From positions 14,399,697 to 14,463,696 of the forward strand of contig NC_092695.1 of assembly GCF_964275005.1 (NCBI RefSeq): a stretch of 64,000 bases of DNA, in the 5' to 3' direction. Below are positions 1 through 11,055 of the stretch, in pieces. This stretch comes from Diadema setosum. Lineage: Eukaryota; Echinodermata; Echinoidea; Diadematoida; Diadematidae. A model generated the notes under the pieces. The model searched no databases. It had not been told where the DNA came from and was given only the letters and a program-made list of their open reading frames with translations. A program made the translations under genes and the position numbers. How positions within the stretch are numbered: position 1 is the stretch's first letter; each line of letters begins with the position of its first letter.

Positions 1-40
1 ACACATATATATTTGTACCAGATCCTTTTAGATACCCTCT

Positions 41-133
41 TTAACCCATTGAGGACGAGTCCAAAGAATACTCGGGCAAGTGTCTATGGGAAATGCCTGT
101 TGTATCAAAATCGGCCCGTCCTCAACAGGTTAT
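41..133. mobile_element. short MITE with TTAA-type ends
   Basis: About 90 bp bounded by TTAACCCATTGAGGACGAG and, inverted, CCGTCCTCAACAGGTTA(T). A second copy lies at 41684-41781. The TTAA-like flanks suggest a piggyBac- or Kolobok-type non-autonomous element; the superfamily is inferred from the flank only. The right flank here reads TTAT, so the duplication is imperfect. Confidence 0.6.
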
Positions 134-239
134 AGGATGGAAATGGGTTAGGATTTTGACCACTTTTATCCTAGGCTTTTGGAAAGGAAGTCATCAAAAT
201 CACCCCATCTCATGTTTTTGGAAGGGAAGTGTTTATGTA
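134..239. other. plain intergenic sequence
   Basis: A short stretch between two MITEs; I see no motif or reading frame of note. Confidence 0.4.
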
Positions 240-858
240 CATGTAAATAAGAGACAATTTCACCATATTAACATATAAATTGAGAGAATGCAGCAATATT
301 ACTCATTCGTTTCTAATAGTAGAACACATAAGCAAGCAGCAATAGTTTTTAATAGTAGAACACATAAGCAAAAGTTTGAGAAAAATTGGACAATCCATTC
401 AAAAGATACAACTTTTTTTTCAGTTTCACACTATTACAGTTTGTGATGTCACTTGTGTAGAACGATATAAAGAAAATATGAAGAAAATTCAACACATTTC
501 CACTTTTTTCACATAATAAAAGAGCACTTGACTTGCATTTTCATAAGGGAGGGGAATCATATTACCCTTAACATATGTCACTAGCAAGTCCAGGGAATGT
601 GTACTTTAAAGAAAAAAAATCAAAATCTTGCAGAATTCTCTCTATATTTTCCTTATATCATACTAGGTATGTGACATCACAAGCTGTAGTATTCTTCTCA
701 TCCAGCTGTGACTTCACAGAAACTTCAAAACTTTGTAACTGTTGAATAGATTGTCCGATTTTCCTCAAACTTCACTGATGTGTTCTACTGATATTGCTGC
801 ATTTACTCAATCCACATGCATATTATTAAGATGAACTTGTCCTTAAATGAGCACTGGC
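240..858. mobile_element. palindromic MITE, AACTTGTCCTTTAAA family
   Basis: The two halves are inverted relatives. GAGAATGCAGCAATATTACT on the left pairs with GATATTGCTGCATTTACTCA on the right, and the element ends in GAACTTGTCCTTAAA. Both halves also carry TTTGAGAAAAATTGGACAAT-like and TGTGATGTCAC-like segments. It is the same family as the well-preserved copy at 46887-47434. No coding capacity is seen. The left terminus is eroded. Confidence 0.7.
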
Positions 859-1179
859 TGAAATGTACTAGCCAGTGCATAAATGCCTGGTTCCATATGT
901 ACAAGCAGCACATGTGGTGAAATGTCTTGTCTTTGTCTCGGGACAAAACGTCACACCGAGAGGCCATACTACCCCTATTTAAGAAGTTGCAGGGGGTTTG
1001 AAACTAACTCCATTCGGGACCCTATTTCAGGATTGTTCTGAAAAGATTTGAAAAACATCCCTAATTAAAAATATTTTGGGGAAAATATAGTAAAAGAACC
1101 CCTTTTCAACAATTTTTCTTGATTTTTTTTTTGTTCTTAAATCATAACCCTTTCCCTCCAAATCAGGAGCAACTTGACG
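859..1179. other. no recognised feature
   Basis: AT-rich sequence with short A and T runs; nothing recognised on either strand. Confidence 0.4.
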
Positions 1180-1325
1180 TACAGATGACCACCTGAGTGT
1201 GTGTGTGTGTGTGGGGGGGGGTGGGGGGGGGGGGTGGGGGGAATGGTGGGGTGGGGAAGGATGGACAGAAGGACAATCCTAAAATAATACCTTTGTTGAC
1301 ACTTCACAACAGTAGCATAAGAGTA
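1180..1325. repeat. GT/G-rich microsatellite and 3' scrap of family A
   Basis: A (TG)n run passes into G runs at about 1196-1252. It is followed by GGATGGACAGAAGGACAATC and CTTTGTTGACACTTCA, which match the last ~70 bases of family A copies such as the one ending near 6909. The terminal GGCGGAGGCA is missing. Confidence 0.55.
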
Positions 1326-3319
1326 TATGGATTAATTACTCTTGAAAATGGATTTCAAATGTATGGTAAACCATCAGAAAAATCCATTATCCATCTGTTT
1401 ATCCTGGATTAACTCTTCTGATTTGTAGAGACCAGAGCAATCTATCTGTAGGCACATGAAGAGCAATGCATAACTCTGTTTGATATGAACTGCATCCTTG
1501 TCTTTCAGCCAGAATATGCATTATCAATCCTTTACTCCAGCACTGACACTCACATGCTGTAATGACAAAAATCAATCAAATTGTGAAAATATTTGCAAAT
1601 ACATACTGCTGTAGAAGGGCAAATGTTTGACATTATCAGAAGTATAAATCAAGGAAACAGACATAATCCCATAGTAATCCCAAAATATTCCAAAACACTT
1701 CAAGGCACCTACTTCTGCAGTAAATTCATAGAGGGGCATTTAGAACCAATTGCATAAATAATTGATGCTAGAATGGCCTACTCAGTACACAATATCACAT
1801 TAATGCAAAATTACTCAACTGTTTTATGCAAAATACACCACATGTGATGGGAAAAATAAGAGAGGACCAAAATTACCCTCAGTACACATTGTAAACACCC
1901 TTTTAAAGGCAAAACATAGTTCTGGTATGCCTGCAAAATTGTCAAATTTCACTCCAAAATGTACACGTATGCCTAAGAAATGTGAGGAATAACACTGTTA
2001 CAAGATATTCGTTGGGTAACAACGAAAATGTGAAATATTAACAAAAAATGTTCGCATCTCAGAATTTAACCCTACTGGGGTCAGGCTGACTCGGACTTGT
2101 GGACAACTCGGCCTCACTTTGATGGCGGGGCTGAGTTGTCCTTCTGGATTGTACAGTGTTGTACTACGGGAGCGCTTCGCATTTTGGCTGGTCGCAGTTA
2201 CGGGCCGAGTTGATACAATGCACGCATCAAAGGACCTCTTTAGCGCGCCTACAAAATCAATGTGCGCCTATGCATAGAATATCAAATTATGTAACTGCGT
2301 ATGAATTGTCTGAAATAGGGCCAATTGTCCCTGAGACCAAGTTAACCTGGATCCTTCTGGAATAAAGGTCAGTATACCAACTTTTATTTTCAATCTCAAA
2401 ATACTCCAAAACAATACATCATCCCAGCAAATTACGTCAGCCAGGTAAGTTTCTTGGTAGACTCTTTCGATATATTGTAAGCAAATATGAAATGGTGCAA
2501 GACGGGTTCTCAAACTCTTACAAGAACTATGTTTTCACTTAAAATAGACTCAATACTCAAAGCAATGCCTTATCTTCTGTGGAAGACTGATTAATAAAAT
2601 GAAAACCTCTCTTCCTACGATATTAAAAAAAAACTGTATGTGAAGCTTTTGATGGGGAAATAGCAAACGATGTCAGTGATTCTGTCTGCTGAGATACATG
2701 AATAAAAGATACAAATAAACACACATACACACACAGTGGTTGCAGACCCTTCATAAATTTTTGACACATTTCAAGAATCTCTTGAGCACGTAAAATTACA
2801 AACAAATCTGCCACTCATGTTACATCATGCTCACAATCAATCAGATGAATGTCAACACTTACATTACGATAGTTTTCAGATTTTGTGAAACAGCTCAACA
2901 TTGGCAGTTTAAAACTTCAAACTTGGGTATTTTAATTTGAAAGAATGCTTTGAATTACATCAACAGGAAATCTCACGTAAGACTGCATACAGAGGACAGG
3001 AAAAAAAAAATTGTCACATTACTTAAATGTCACCTTGCACTGATAGAATGTCAATGAACATTCATCTAAGTCTTTTAACAGAGTAATTGCAACACACATG
3101 AACAAGCCAGCATCAAAATGGCATTAAAGTGACATTGACATTGAAATGAAAAAGGATCGCCTGAAGTAGACATGATAGGGAACCAGATCTGTTGATAATG
3201 TATTGAGATTACATTGCTAGAATATACCTTTTGAGACACCGAATTTAATTGCCTACTTCAAACAAAATGTAAACCAAAAACTCTCCGAAAGCCATCATTA
3301 CCACTGTTGCTGGTATTGA
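1326..3319. other. AT-rich intergenic DNA, nothing recognised
   Basis: I found no conserved domain, splice-framed exon, RNA gene or repeat boundary here. Short reading frames on both strands look like chance. A simple GACTCGG / CAACTCGGCC-rich patch sits near 2090-2150. Confidence 0.4.
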
Positions 3320-3520
3320 TTCTGATGAAACTAGAAATGTCACTATGGCGACAGGTATGCCTCCGCCATATCGCATTTTTCTCCAAATAGGTCTGTAGTA
3401 CATCTTGGCAGTGTGATCTGCGACAGTTTCACATGATCGGTAAAAAATTAAAATGACGTGCTTGAAAGTTTGATGGCACAACCCTAGTGTCAAGTGTTTA
3501 CATTCCTTGAACCAAATTTC

Positions 3521-5905
3521 TTAAGATTCTAATAATAATATGAAATATTCATATAACGCTAATACAAACATGTTTCGAAGCGCTTTAAAATTATAGAAAA
3601 ATCCCAAAACAAACAAATATAGAAATCAACTACTAATACAAATAATAAACAATACATAATCAGTAGTTGTGTTCATGAAATAAATGAGTTTTAAATTTCT
3701 TTTTGAAAAAGTCAATGGAGGTGGAGGACTGGGAGGGAGTTAGTCCATGGGCCAGGCCAGATATTGGTACCACCTGAGGTGGCAAAACCTTTTTGGTGTC
3801 ATTTTGTTTGTCGGGCATAGATATGTTTATCAAGCTATGATAGCATTTCCAAATGAGTAGCTTAGTCATAATAAATTAATTTTTAACCAATTTGGTCTCG
3901 TTGTTATATCCTTATACTTCTGAATCGAGACTAACCGCTATACAAAGAAGAGCACTGTCTCCTGTATGTCCACAGGTGTTCTGTTGTAAACGCGGTGCGC
4001 TTAGTCTTTATTCAAGGCAGCGAAGGGAATATCCAAAGGTTATGATGTCCACAGCGCTTAGTCTTTATTCAAGACGGCGAAGGGAATATCCAAAGCTTAT
4101 GATACAGTGTATATCCCTTTATCTATAAAAAAAAAAAAAAAAAAAAAGCAAGCAATTCCTCGTGGATTTTGCCGTATTTTTCAATTATTCATCATTTTCC
4201 GGTGAAAACGCTGCGGTGAAAATGCTAATGCCACGCCAATGTCGCTTTATTTCCATCCAACAATGAAAGACAATGCAAAAACAATGTACCGGTACACTAC
4301 AATACATTATAATAAATAATATTATAAATGAACACAGTGATTTTTGTTTAAAACTGATGTATTTGTTGAGAGGGTGGTATAAAAACAGTATAGATAATCC
4401 CTTCTATTAGGAACTTTAGATATGATAACGGTACATTGTTTTTTCTTTTTTCTTTTTTAGCAGTGTTTACCAGAATATTGTTGTTAATCAGGCAAAAAAA
4501 CAAAAACAAACACACACACACACAGACACGGAAACAATTGTCACATAATGTAAAGACGCAGTATTGTAGCAGAAATTAAGAACACATTGACAGGATAATG
4601 AAGGTCAAAGAGACAAAAGAAGGGGGTGAGAAGAAAGAAAGAGAGATCTGATGCCACGCAACTCCATCATCAGCTGGAAGTACGAATGGAAGTCGTCCCG
4701 GAGATCAAGGTGAGTTGTCACATTTCACTGTGCTTCTGTTTTAATATAACCAGTGAAATTTTGATGGTGTCATTTTTTACAGCATCATATGCTGAATATA
4801 TGTGCCAAATTTCAGAGGAATTGGTTTAAAAACCTTGAAATTTTCAAAGGTCACACTCTGCCTGTCTTTGGTCGAAGAGTGTCAAAAAATATTTGGTATT
4901 GGTCGGGTTAATGGCTGAAACCTATGACTAAGCTACTACTCTGGAAATGCTATCATAGCAAAATATAATCCTTAGATATATGCCATTTCATAATGATGTA
5001 CCGTTTATCATATCTAAAGTTCCTAATAAAAGGGATTATCTATACTGTTTTTACACTACCCTCTCAACAAATACATCAGTTTTCAACAAAAATCACTCTG
5101 TTCATTTACAATATCATTTATTATAATGTATTGTAGTGTTCCGGTACATTGTTTTTTGCATTATCTTTCACTGTTGGATGGAAATAAAGCGACATTGGCG
5201 TGGTATTAGCGTTTTTACCGGAAAATGATGAATAATTGAAAAGTCCGGCAAAATTCACAAGGAATTGCTCTTTTTTTTTTTCTTTTTTTTTAAGATAAAG
5301 GGATATGCACTGTATAATAAGCTTTGGATATTCCCTTCGCTGCCTTGAATAAAGACTAAGCACACCACGTTTACAACAGAACACCTGTGGACATACCACC
5401 GTCTGTGTTTCTAATTCGGTGGGACATACAGAAGACAGTGCTCTTCTTTGTATAGCGGTTAGTTTCGATTCAGAAGTATAGGGATATAAAAACGAGACCA
5501 AATTGGTTAAAAATTCATTTATTATGACTAAGCTACTCATTTGGAAATGCTATCATAGCTTGATAAGCATATCTATGCTCGACAAACAAAATGACACCAA
5601 AAAGGTTTTGCCACCTCAGGTGGTACCAATAACCCATTTTTCGGGTCTTGGTCCATGGACTAAGTAGGGAGGTTGTTTCAAAGGAGGGGGGCACAAACAG
5701 AGAAAGCCCGGTCACCATAATAGTTGTGAGTGCCAGGGCAAAGTTTGAGCTGGGCTGTAGATGATGATCTGAGGTCCATGCATGTAGCCAGTTTGGGTTT
5801 CAATGAGATCAGGTCAGTTAAGTATAAGGGTGAATGGTTATGGATGATGTATGTGATGAGGAGGTTCTTGAACTTCATGCATTTTGGGATTAACAGCCAG
5901 TGCAG
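3521..5905 (-). mobile_element. 5'-truncated CR1/L2-type LINE, interrupted
   Basis: On the minus strand 5905 to about 5680 encodes the C-terminal region of a LINE reverse-transcriptase ORF: LHWLLIPK at the start, then SPLYLTDLI and YGDRAFSVCAPLL. After the foldback insertion, 3742-3660 encodes the ending STSIDFFKKKFKTHLFHEHN. TGG for the tryptophan after APLL is TGA and the frame shifts across the gap, so it is dead. The 3' end has AAGCGCTT and an (ATT)-like tail near 3525-3545. ATTTC flanks both ends (3516-3520 and 5906-5910), a plausible target duplication. Clade assignment is from motif memory. Confidence 0.7.
3751..5650. mobile_element. 1.9-kb fold-back element inside the LINE
   Basis: Two inverted arms of about 650-680 bp (about 3762-4440 and 4998-5642) flank a spacer of about 560 bp. 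Marker pairs: GGTACCACCTGAGGTGGC against its complement, AAGGGAATATCCAAAG, TAGGAACTTTAGATATGATA, and AACAGTATAGATAATCCC. GTCCATGG occurs directly at both borders (3743-3750 and 5651-5658), an 8-bp duplication inside the palindromic target TTAGTCCATGGACTAA. A third copy of the CTAAGCTACT..GGAAATGCTATCATAGC segment lies in the spacer (4929-4960). The extreme ends are poorly inverted, so a classic TIR is not proven. No transposase frame is seen. Confidence 0.65.
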
Positions 5906-6683
5906 ATTTCATGGCTAAATTGTTTCAGAGCAAGTATTCAGGAATCTGAGCATTTTCACTTGACTTTTAACCCTTGCCTCTTGACCCCATTGTCCATAAC
6001 TTTCTTCAAATGATCACTCACTGGTAATACCTAATTTTCACAAATACTTTGAGCTATTTTCAAAATATTGACATCTCAACTTTATCACTTAAAGTTCTAA
6101 CGTCATGGCCCTAATCTTGCCTTACAGAATCATTGTGCTGTAATGCATACACATGCATATGTGTATATATACAATATATATATACAATAGATATATAAGT
6201 TAAGTATGTGTATGCACTACTGTGTATGCACTACGTAATTTTCAAGGAAGGGAGAAAATAGTGTAATTTCAGCATTACATGCTCTTAAGCTAAATATTAG
6301 TGTTTCTTCCTGACATTTGACCCTTGACCTTTGATCCCATGACCCTAAAAGTCTTGAGAATCATTGTCAGGCAGTATGCGCATACATTCAAAGTTTCATG
6401 AAGCGAATTGAAGCGAATTTCAAGATATGGAGAAAAAAAGTTGCATTGTTGTATTTTCATGTGACTTTTGACCTGTGAATGTTGGCTCCATAGCCCAATA
6501 CTTTCCCTAGAGAATCTTAACCTGGTAATACATGTATACACTAGGTTTCATGAGAATAACTTAGTCACTGCAGAGATACGGGGATAATAGTGAAATTCAA
6601 AACTTTGACCTTGGCCTTTGACATTAAATTTGAGCGTGTGCACCAAACAGCTGATAGGCACAGCTTCATCCACATGTATAAAT

Positions 6684-6689
<6 letters not shown>

Positions 6690-6752
<63 letters not shown>
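6690..6752. repeat. (TA)n microsatellite with CA lead-in
   Basis: A run of CACACACATACATA grades into about 50 bases of alternating TA, inside family A copy 1. The translated YIYIYI frames on both strands are artefacts. Confidence 0.95.
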
Positions 6753-6754
<2 letters not shown>

Positions 6755-6909
6755 ATGCGAAGTTTCATGTGGATGCTACAAATGGTTCTAAGTTACACTG
6801 TCCACAAAATCGATTATGGATTGAAGGTTGGACGGAAGGAGGGAGGAGGGATGGGCAGACGGACAACCCCAAAACATGATGCCTTTGGTGACACTTCATG
6901 GCGGAGGCA

Positions 6910-7206
6910 CAAAAACATGAATTTTGAGAAGTTTACCCACACTCCAGTCTCACTTCAAGCTGACCATACAGCAAATTGACACATGAGACACACCAACTCA
7001 AACATACAAGTACCTTCAGTATGCATTTGACATGATCAAACACTTCATCATATGTACTTCCATAAATCTTGAAGTGTACCTGCATGGAAAATGTTGATCC
7101 ACAGCTAAAATTCAACAGCCCAAATAATTGAATCACAGTGCCAATGATCAGGCAATCCTCTTGTCATATCTTCATTGTAACTATAGATAAAAAATATATC
7201 ACTGAA
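6910..7206. other. no recognised feature
   Basis: Unremarkable AT-rich sequence between family A and family X. Confidence 0.4.
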
Positions 7207-8542
7207 TGTGATTAATACCCCCACCTAAACCTGATGGAGTTGGCTCATTCCTCAATATTTTTGTATTCTTTTTTATTGAACGCAAAAAATTGGGTTACCA
7301 TGGCAATGCATTGTTCAACACTGACAAAAGATAGGTTTTACTCATCTATAACTTCATGTACAGTGGTCTATGTGCTAAATCTCATGTCAAATGCTCAAAC
7401 ACTGGGTAGTTAGCGCAATCCGCAATATCTTGTGAATCTTATTTTAAATATTGTTACCATGACAACACATTGTGTGACAATGATAAAGATGAAGTTTGCA
7501 AAACTTCATTTCCTAAGGTCAGGAATACTAAATTTCAAGACAAATGTTTGAAAGGAAGTTATATCGAACCACAGTATTTTGTATGTTTTTATTGAAAAAA
7601 AGCTGTTACCAGGGCAACCAGGGCCAAATCTACAGTATTATATGATTTTCATTAAAAAATGCTGAACCATGGCCAACACATTGTTCAAAACTTTGTGAAA
7701 AGAGATGGATTTGGCACATTTACACACTATAGGAATCTCATGTGTCAAGTTTTAAGTCAAGTGTTCAAAAAATAAGGGAAGTAGGCAAATCCACAATATT
7801 TTGTATGATTATCATTTTAAAGAAATGCTGTTGTCACATTATGGCTACAAACTGTTCAACAATGACGAAAACAACGTTTACACATCCACATGCTATTTCA
7901 GTTATATGAGCCAAATTTCCAGCCAAATGCTCAAAAACTGAGGGAGTTAGCTCAATTCACAATATTTTTGTATGCTAGTGCTTTATATTGGAAAGGCTGT
8001 TACCACAGCAACACATCAGTCTGCACTGCTGAAATATGCAATATGCACATCTGAAGTTCAGATTGGTAAAATGTGCAGAAACATCAAGTCAAATGATCAA
8101 AAACTGAGGGAGATAGCTATATCCATTCGTATAATTTGCATGAATTTTATTTAAAATGCTGTTACCATGACAACACATTGTCCAATGATGGCAAAACATG
8201 AAGTCTGCCCATCTACAAGCTACAGCGATTATGTGTCAAATTTAGAGACAAATTCTAAAAAAAGAAATTGGGGAATTAGCAAATTCTACCCTATACAATT
8301 TTCATTAAAACATGCAGTTACCACGGCAACACATTGTTCAACAATGAAAAGAGATGAAGTATGCACATTAACATACTATAGGGGTCACATTTGCCAAATT
8401 CAAGTCAAATGCTCAAAAATGTGGGAATGAACAAAATTCTCAATATTTTTGTATGATTTTCCTTCAAAAATTGCTGTTACCATGGCAACACATGACAAAA
8501 TATCTACATACCTTACCATGTGCCAACTTTCATTTCAAATGC

Positions 8543-8927
8543 TTTAAAGGGATGGTACAGTTTTGGCTGAGATGGGGTTTGCAGTTTCCAACATATTTTG
8601 ATGATGATTTTTTTTTTTTTTTTAGCTAATAAGAAACCTTGTATGAAATATGAAAAACATATACTGTAAGAAAAATTTAAAGTTTATTTGATGAAAATTG
8701 GCTCTGAAAAGGCAGAGATAACCCAAACAAAGTGGGACCCACCTTTTATAAGGATTGTTTTGTTTTTTAATATCTCTGCCCTTTCAAAACTGATTTTCAT
8801 CAAATAAACTTTGAACTCCTGTTAGAATTGTATACTTTTTAACATTTCATAAAGTGGTTTTAAGTATCTCACAAAAAAGTTAGAAGCCGAGTTCTCACCT
8901 CAACCAATACTTTACCATCCCTTTAAA
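8543..8927. mobile_element. MITE with GGGATGGTA ends and TTTAAA flanks
   Basis: Ends are TTTAAAGGGATGGTACAG and, inverted, TTTACCATCCCTTTAAA. The halves are imperfect inverted copies, both carrying AAGTTTATTTGATGAAAAT and its complement around the centre. Removing it with one TTTAAA restores the family X unit (CAAATGC + TTTAAA + ACAGGGAGTTAGG), so the target is TTAA or TTTAAA. That fits piggyBac- or Kolobok-like TTAA integration. Confidence 0.8.
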
Positions 8928-9144
8928 ACAGGGAGTTAGGTCAATCCACATATTATTGAATTAGTATAAAAACGATGCTGTCATGGCAACTGATTTCTAC
9001 ACACTCATAAAAAAAAATATTTTACACAACTACACATCACATGTGTGATGGCATGTGTAAATTTCAAAAGGCATCTTACACATCTTCCTATGATAGCAGT
9101 CCCACATGCCAAATTTTAGGTCAATTGCTCAAACAAGAAAGTGC

Positions 9145-10372
9145 CAAAATGTGTCTCGCCTATTCGCGTAGAAGAAATAAATGTTTTTCTAACTCCAAGA
9201 AGTTCATTGACCCCTGTCTGCGACCGTTGACCCCTGTCTGTGACCTTTGACCTTGCGATGACCTTCAACTCCCCAAGGGACATCAGCCAAGTTTGGTCAC
9301 AAACACATATGGATCAACAGTTTTGAGCCATAATCAAAACGTGCCGTAAACACATTAAAACATCGTGTCCTAAAAGTTCGTTGACCCCTGTCTCTGACCT
9401 TTGACGTTGTGGTGACCTTCAACTCCCCAAGGGACATCTACCAGCCAAATTTGGTCACAGACATATGGATCAAAAGTATAGAGCCATAATCAAAACGTGC
9501 CGTAAACACATTAAAACATCGTGTCCTAAAAGTTCGTTGACCCCTGTCTCTGACCTTTGACGTTGTTGTGACCTTCAACTCCCCAAGGGACATCTACCAG
9601 CCAAATTTAGTCACAGACATATGGATCAAAAGTATAGAGCCATAATCAAAACGTGCCATAAAAACTTAACATTGGACACTACAAGTCTGTTGACCCTTGT
9701 CTGTGAGCTTTGACCTTATGATGACCTTCAACTCCCCAAGGGACATCTACCAGCCAAGTTTGGTCACAGACATATGGATCAAAAGTTATCAGCCATAATC
9801 AAAATGCGCTGTAAACTCTTAACATTGGGCCCTAAAAGTTTGTTGACCCTGTTTGTGACCTTTGACCTTGTGATGAACTTAATCTCCCCAAGGAACATCT
9901 ACCATCCAAGTTTGGTCACAAACGGACATAGGGATCAAAAGTTACGACCTATTATCAAAATGCGCCGTAAAAACTTAACATTTGGCCCTAAAAGTTTGTT
10001 GACCTTGTGGTGACCTTGAACTCCACAAGGGACATTTACCATCCAAGTTTGGTCACAAACAGACATATGGATCAAAAGTTTTGAGCCATAATCGAAATGC
10101 GCCGTAAAAACTTAACATTGGGCCCTAAAAGTTTGTTGCCCCCTCTCTGTGACCTTTGACCTTGTGGTGACCTTCAACTCCCCAAGGGACATCTTCCATC
10201 CAAGTTTGGTCACAGACATATACATCAAAAATTATGAGCCATAATCAAAACATGCCGTAAAAACTTAACATTGGGCCCTAAAGTTCATTGACCCCTGTCT
10301 GTGACCTTTGACCTTGAGGTGACCTTCATGCTTGGTCAATTGTGTAACTTTGTATAACCACTCTTCCCTCCA
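9145..10372. repeat. family D tandem array (DR1-rich), copy 1
   Basis: About seven to eight units of roughly 150-160 bp, each with GTTGACCCCTGTCTGTGACC, CAACTCCCCAAGGGACATCT, CCAAGTTTGGTCACA and CATAATCAAAACGTGCCGTA. The array starts at AAGTGCCAAAATGTGTCTCG and ends at CACTCTTCCCTCCAAGTTTG. The same limits bound copy 2 at 54762-55330, so this is a mobile unit. It lies inside family X: GCTCAAACA on the left and GAGCCAGAATATTTTGCATG on the right rejoin as a normal X unit. No coding sequence. Confidence 0.75.
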
Positions 10373-10605
10373 AGTTTGAGCCAGAATATTTTGCATGATT
10401 TTTATAAAAATTTGCTGTTACCGTGGTAACTCATTTCTCCATAAAGACAGAAAAGGTGTTTTGCACATGATCATCTACCTATGTTAGCTGTCACACATGC
10501 CAAATTTTAGGTCAACTGCTCCAAAAATGAGGGAGTAGTTTGAGCCACAAGTTTTGCAACCGACAGACTGCCCAACTGCCCACACTATGTGTGGGTGGGG
10601 TATAA

Positions 10606-11055
10606 ACTTCACATTCCAAGAGTAGCAATTAAAAAAAGGTATTTAAATCCAGAGACAAACAATTGTATTATAGACATATTTCACAAGTTGTGACAAAGTC
10701 TAGAGTTCTTCCTTTGAATCAATTTATTTACAGTTAATCTTTGAATATATGTAGCATGCATATTCAAGTTGCAAGAACAAACTTACCAGAACATAAATTT
10801 AAGGAAAAGACACACATTGCTACTGGTCCTACTCCACTAGCAGCCTGCCTGCTATACAGCAATTTGCAAGAGGAATGTAACTTTAAGGCCTGCAACTTGC
10901 ATTTGGAAAATGAATGATATATTTAATGACATCAACAAATACTTTAACATCAGTACAAGAATGGCTTCATTAAGAAAGAAAATGTAGGATAATAGACCTA
11001 TTTCACAACCTCACAATGCACTAGAAAGCTGAATGCAAGACACAGAGACTGAAAA
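10606..11055 (-). other. probable 3' UTR and flank of Rab9
   Basis: No recognised repeat lies in this interval, which follows the Rab9 stop codon on the minus strand. A minus-strand AATAAA at 10723-10728 would give a 3' UTR of about 330 bases. This is the first good polyadenylation signal I see after the stop; its use is inferred. Confidence 0.45.

Larger units (their letters stand above)
3320..6909 (+). repeat. family A repeat, copy 1 (split by a LINE)
   Basis: The left end carries GGTATGCCTCCGCCAT near 3355. The right end carries CACTTCATGGCGGAGGCA near 6909, so the termini are inverted relatives. The body is broken between 3520 and 5911 by an inserted LINE: ATTCCTTGAACCAAATTTC on the left joins ATGGCTAAATTGTTTCAG on the right, as in the uninterrupted stretch at about 45960-46010. 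The body holds many TTGACC runs, 'GGTAATACATGTATACACTA' and a terminal GGACGGAAGG segment. No protein is encoded. Probably a non-autonomous DNA element; its class is unknown. Confidence 0.65.
7208..10605. mobile_element. family X element (X-box repeat array), copy 1
   Basis: The ends GTGATTAATACCCCC (7208) and GTGGGTGGGGTATAA (ending about 10605) are inverted relatives, as in copy 2 at 40714-41493. The interior is tandem units of about 150-165 bp carrying GTTACCATGGCAACACATTG, CAAATTTCAGGTCAAATGCT and GGGAGTTAGCTCAATCCACA. Near or exact GTTRCCNNRGYAAC sites start at 7294, 7453, 7605, 7999, 8161, 8317, 8476 and 10417. The copy is split by a MITE (8543-8927) and by the family D array (about 9145-10372). 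No coding capacity. The element class is unknown. Confidence 0.7.

Noticed and set aside
3892-4128. Frame with repeated ALSLYSRxRREYPK text, also seen inverted at 5121-5540
   Set aside because: The peptide repeats because the DNA of the fold-back arms repeats. There is no start or splice context and no known domain.
6565-6979. YIYIYI-containing frames on both strands
   Set aside because: Translation of the TA microsatellite.
9145-10372. CRISPR-like repeat-spacer array
   Set aside because: Units of about 150 bases are tandem throughout, with no constant short repeat and variable spacer pattern. The genome is eukaryotic.
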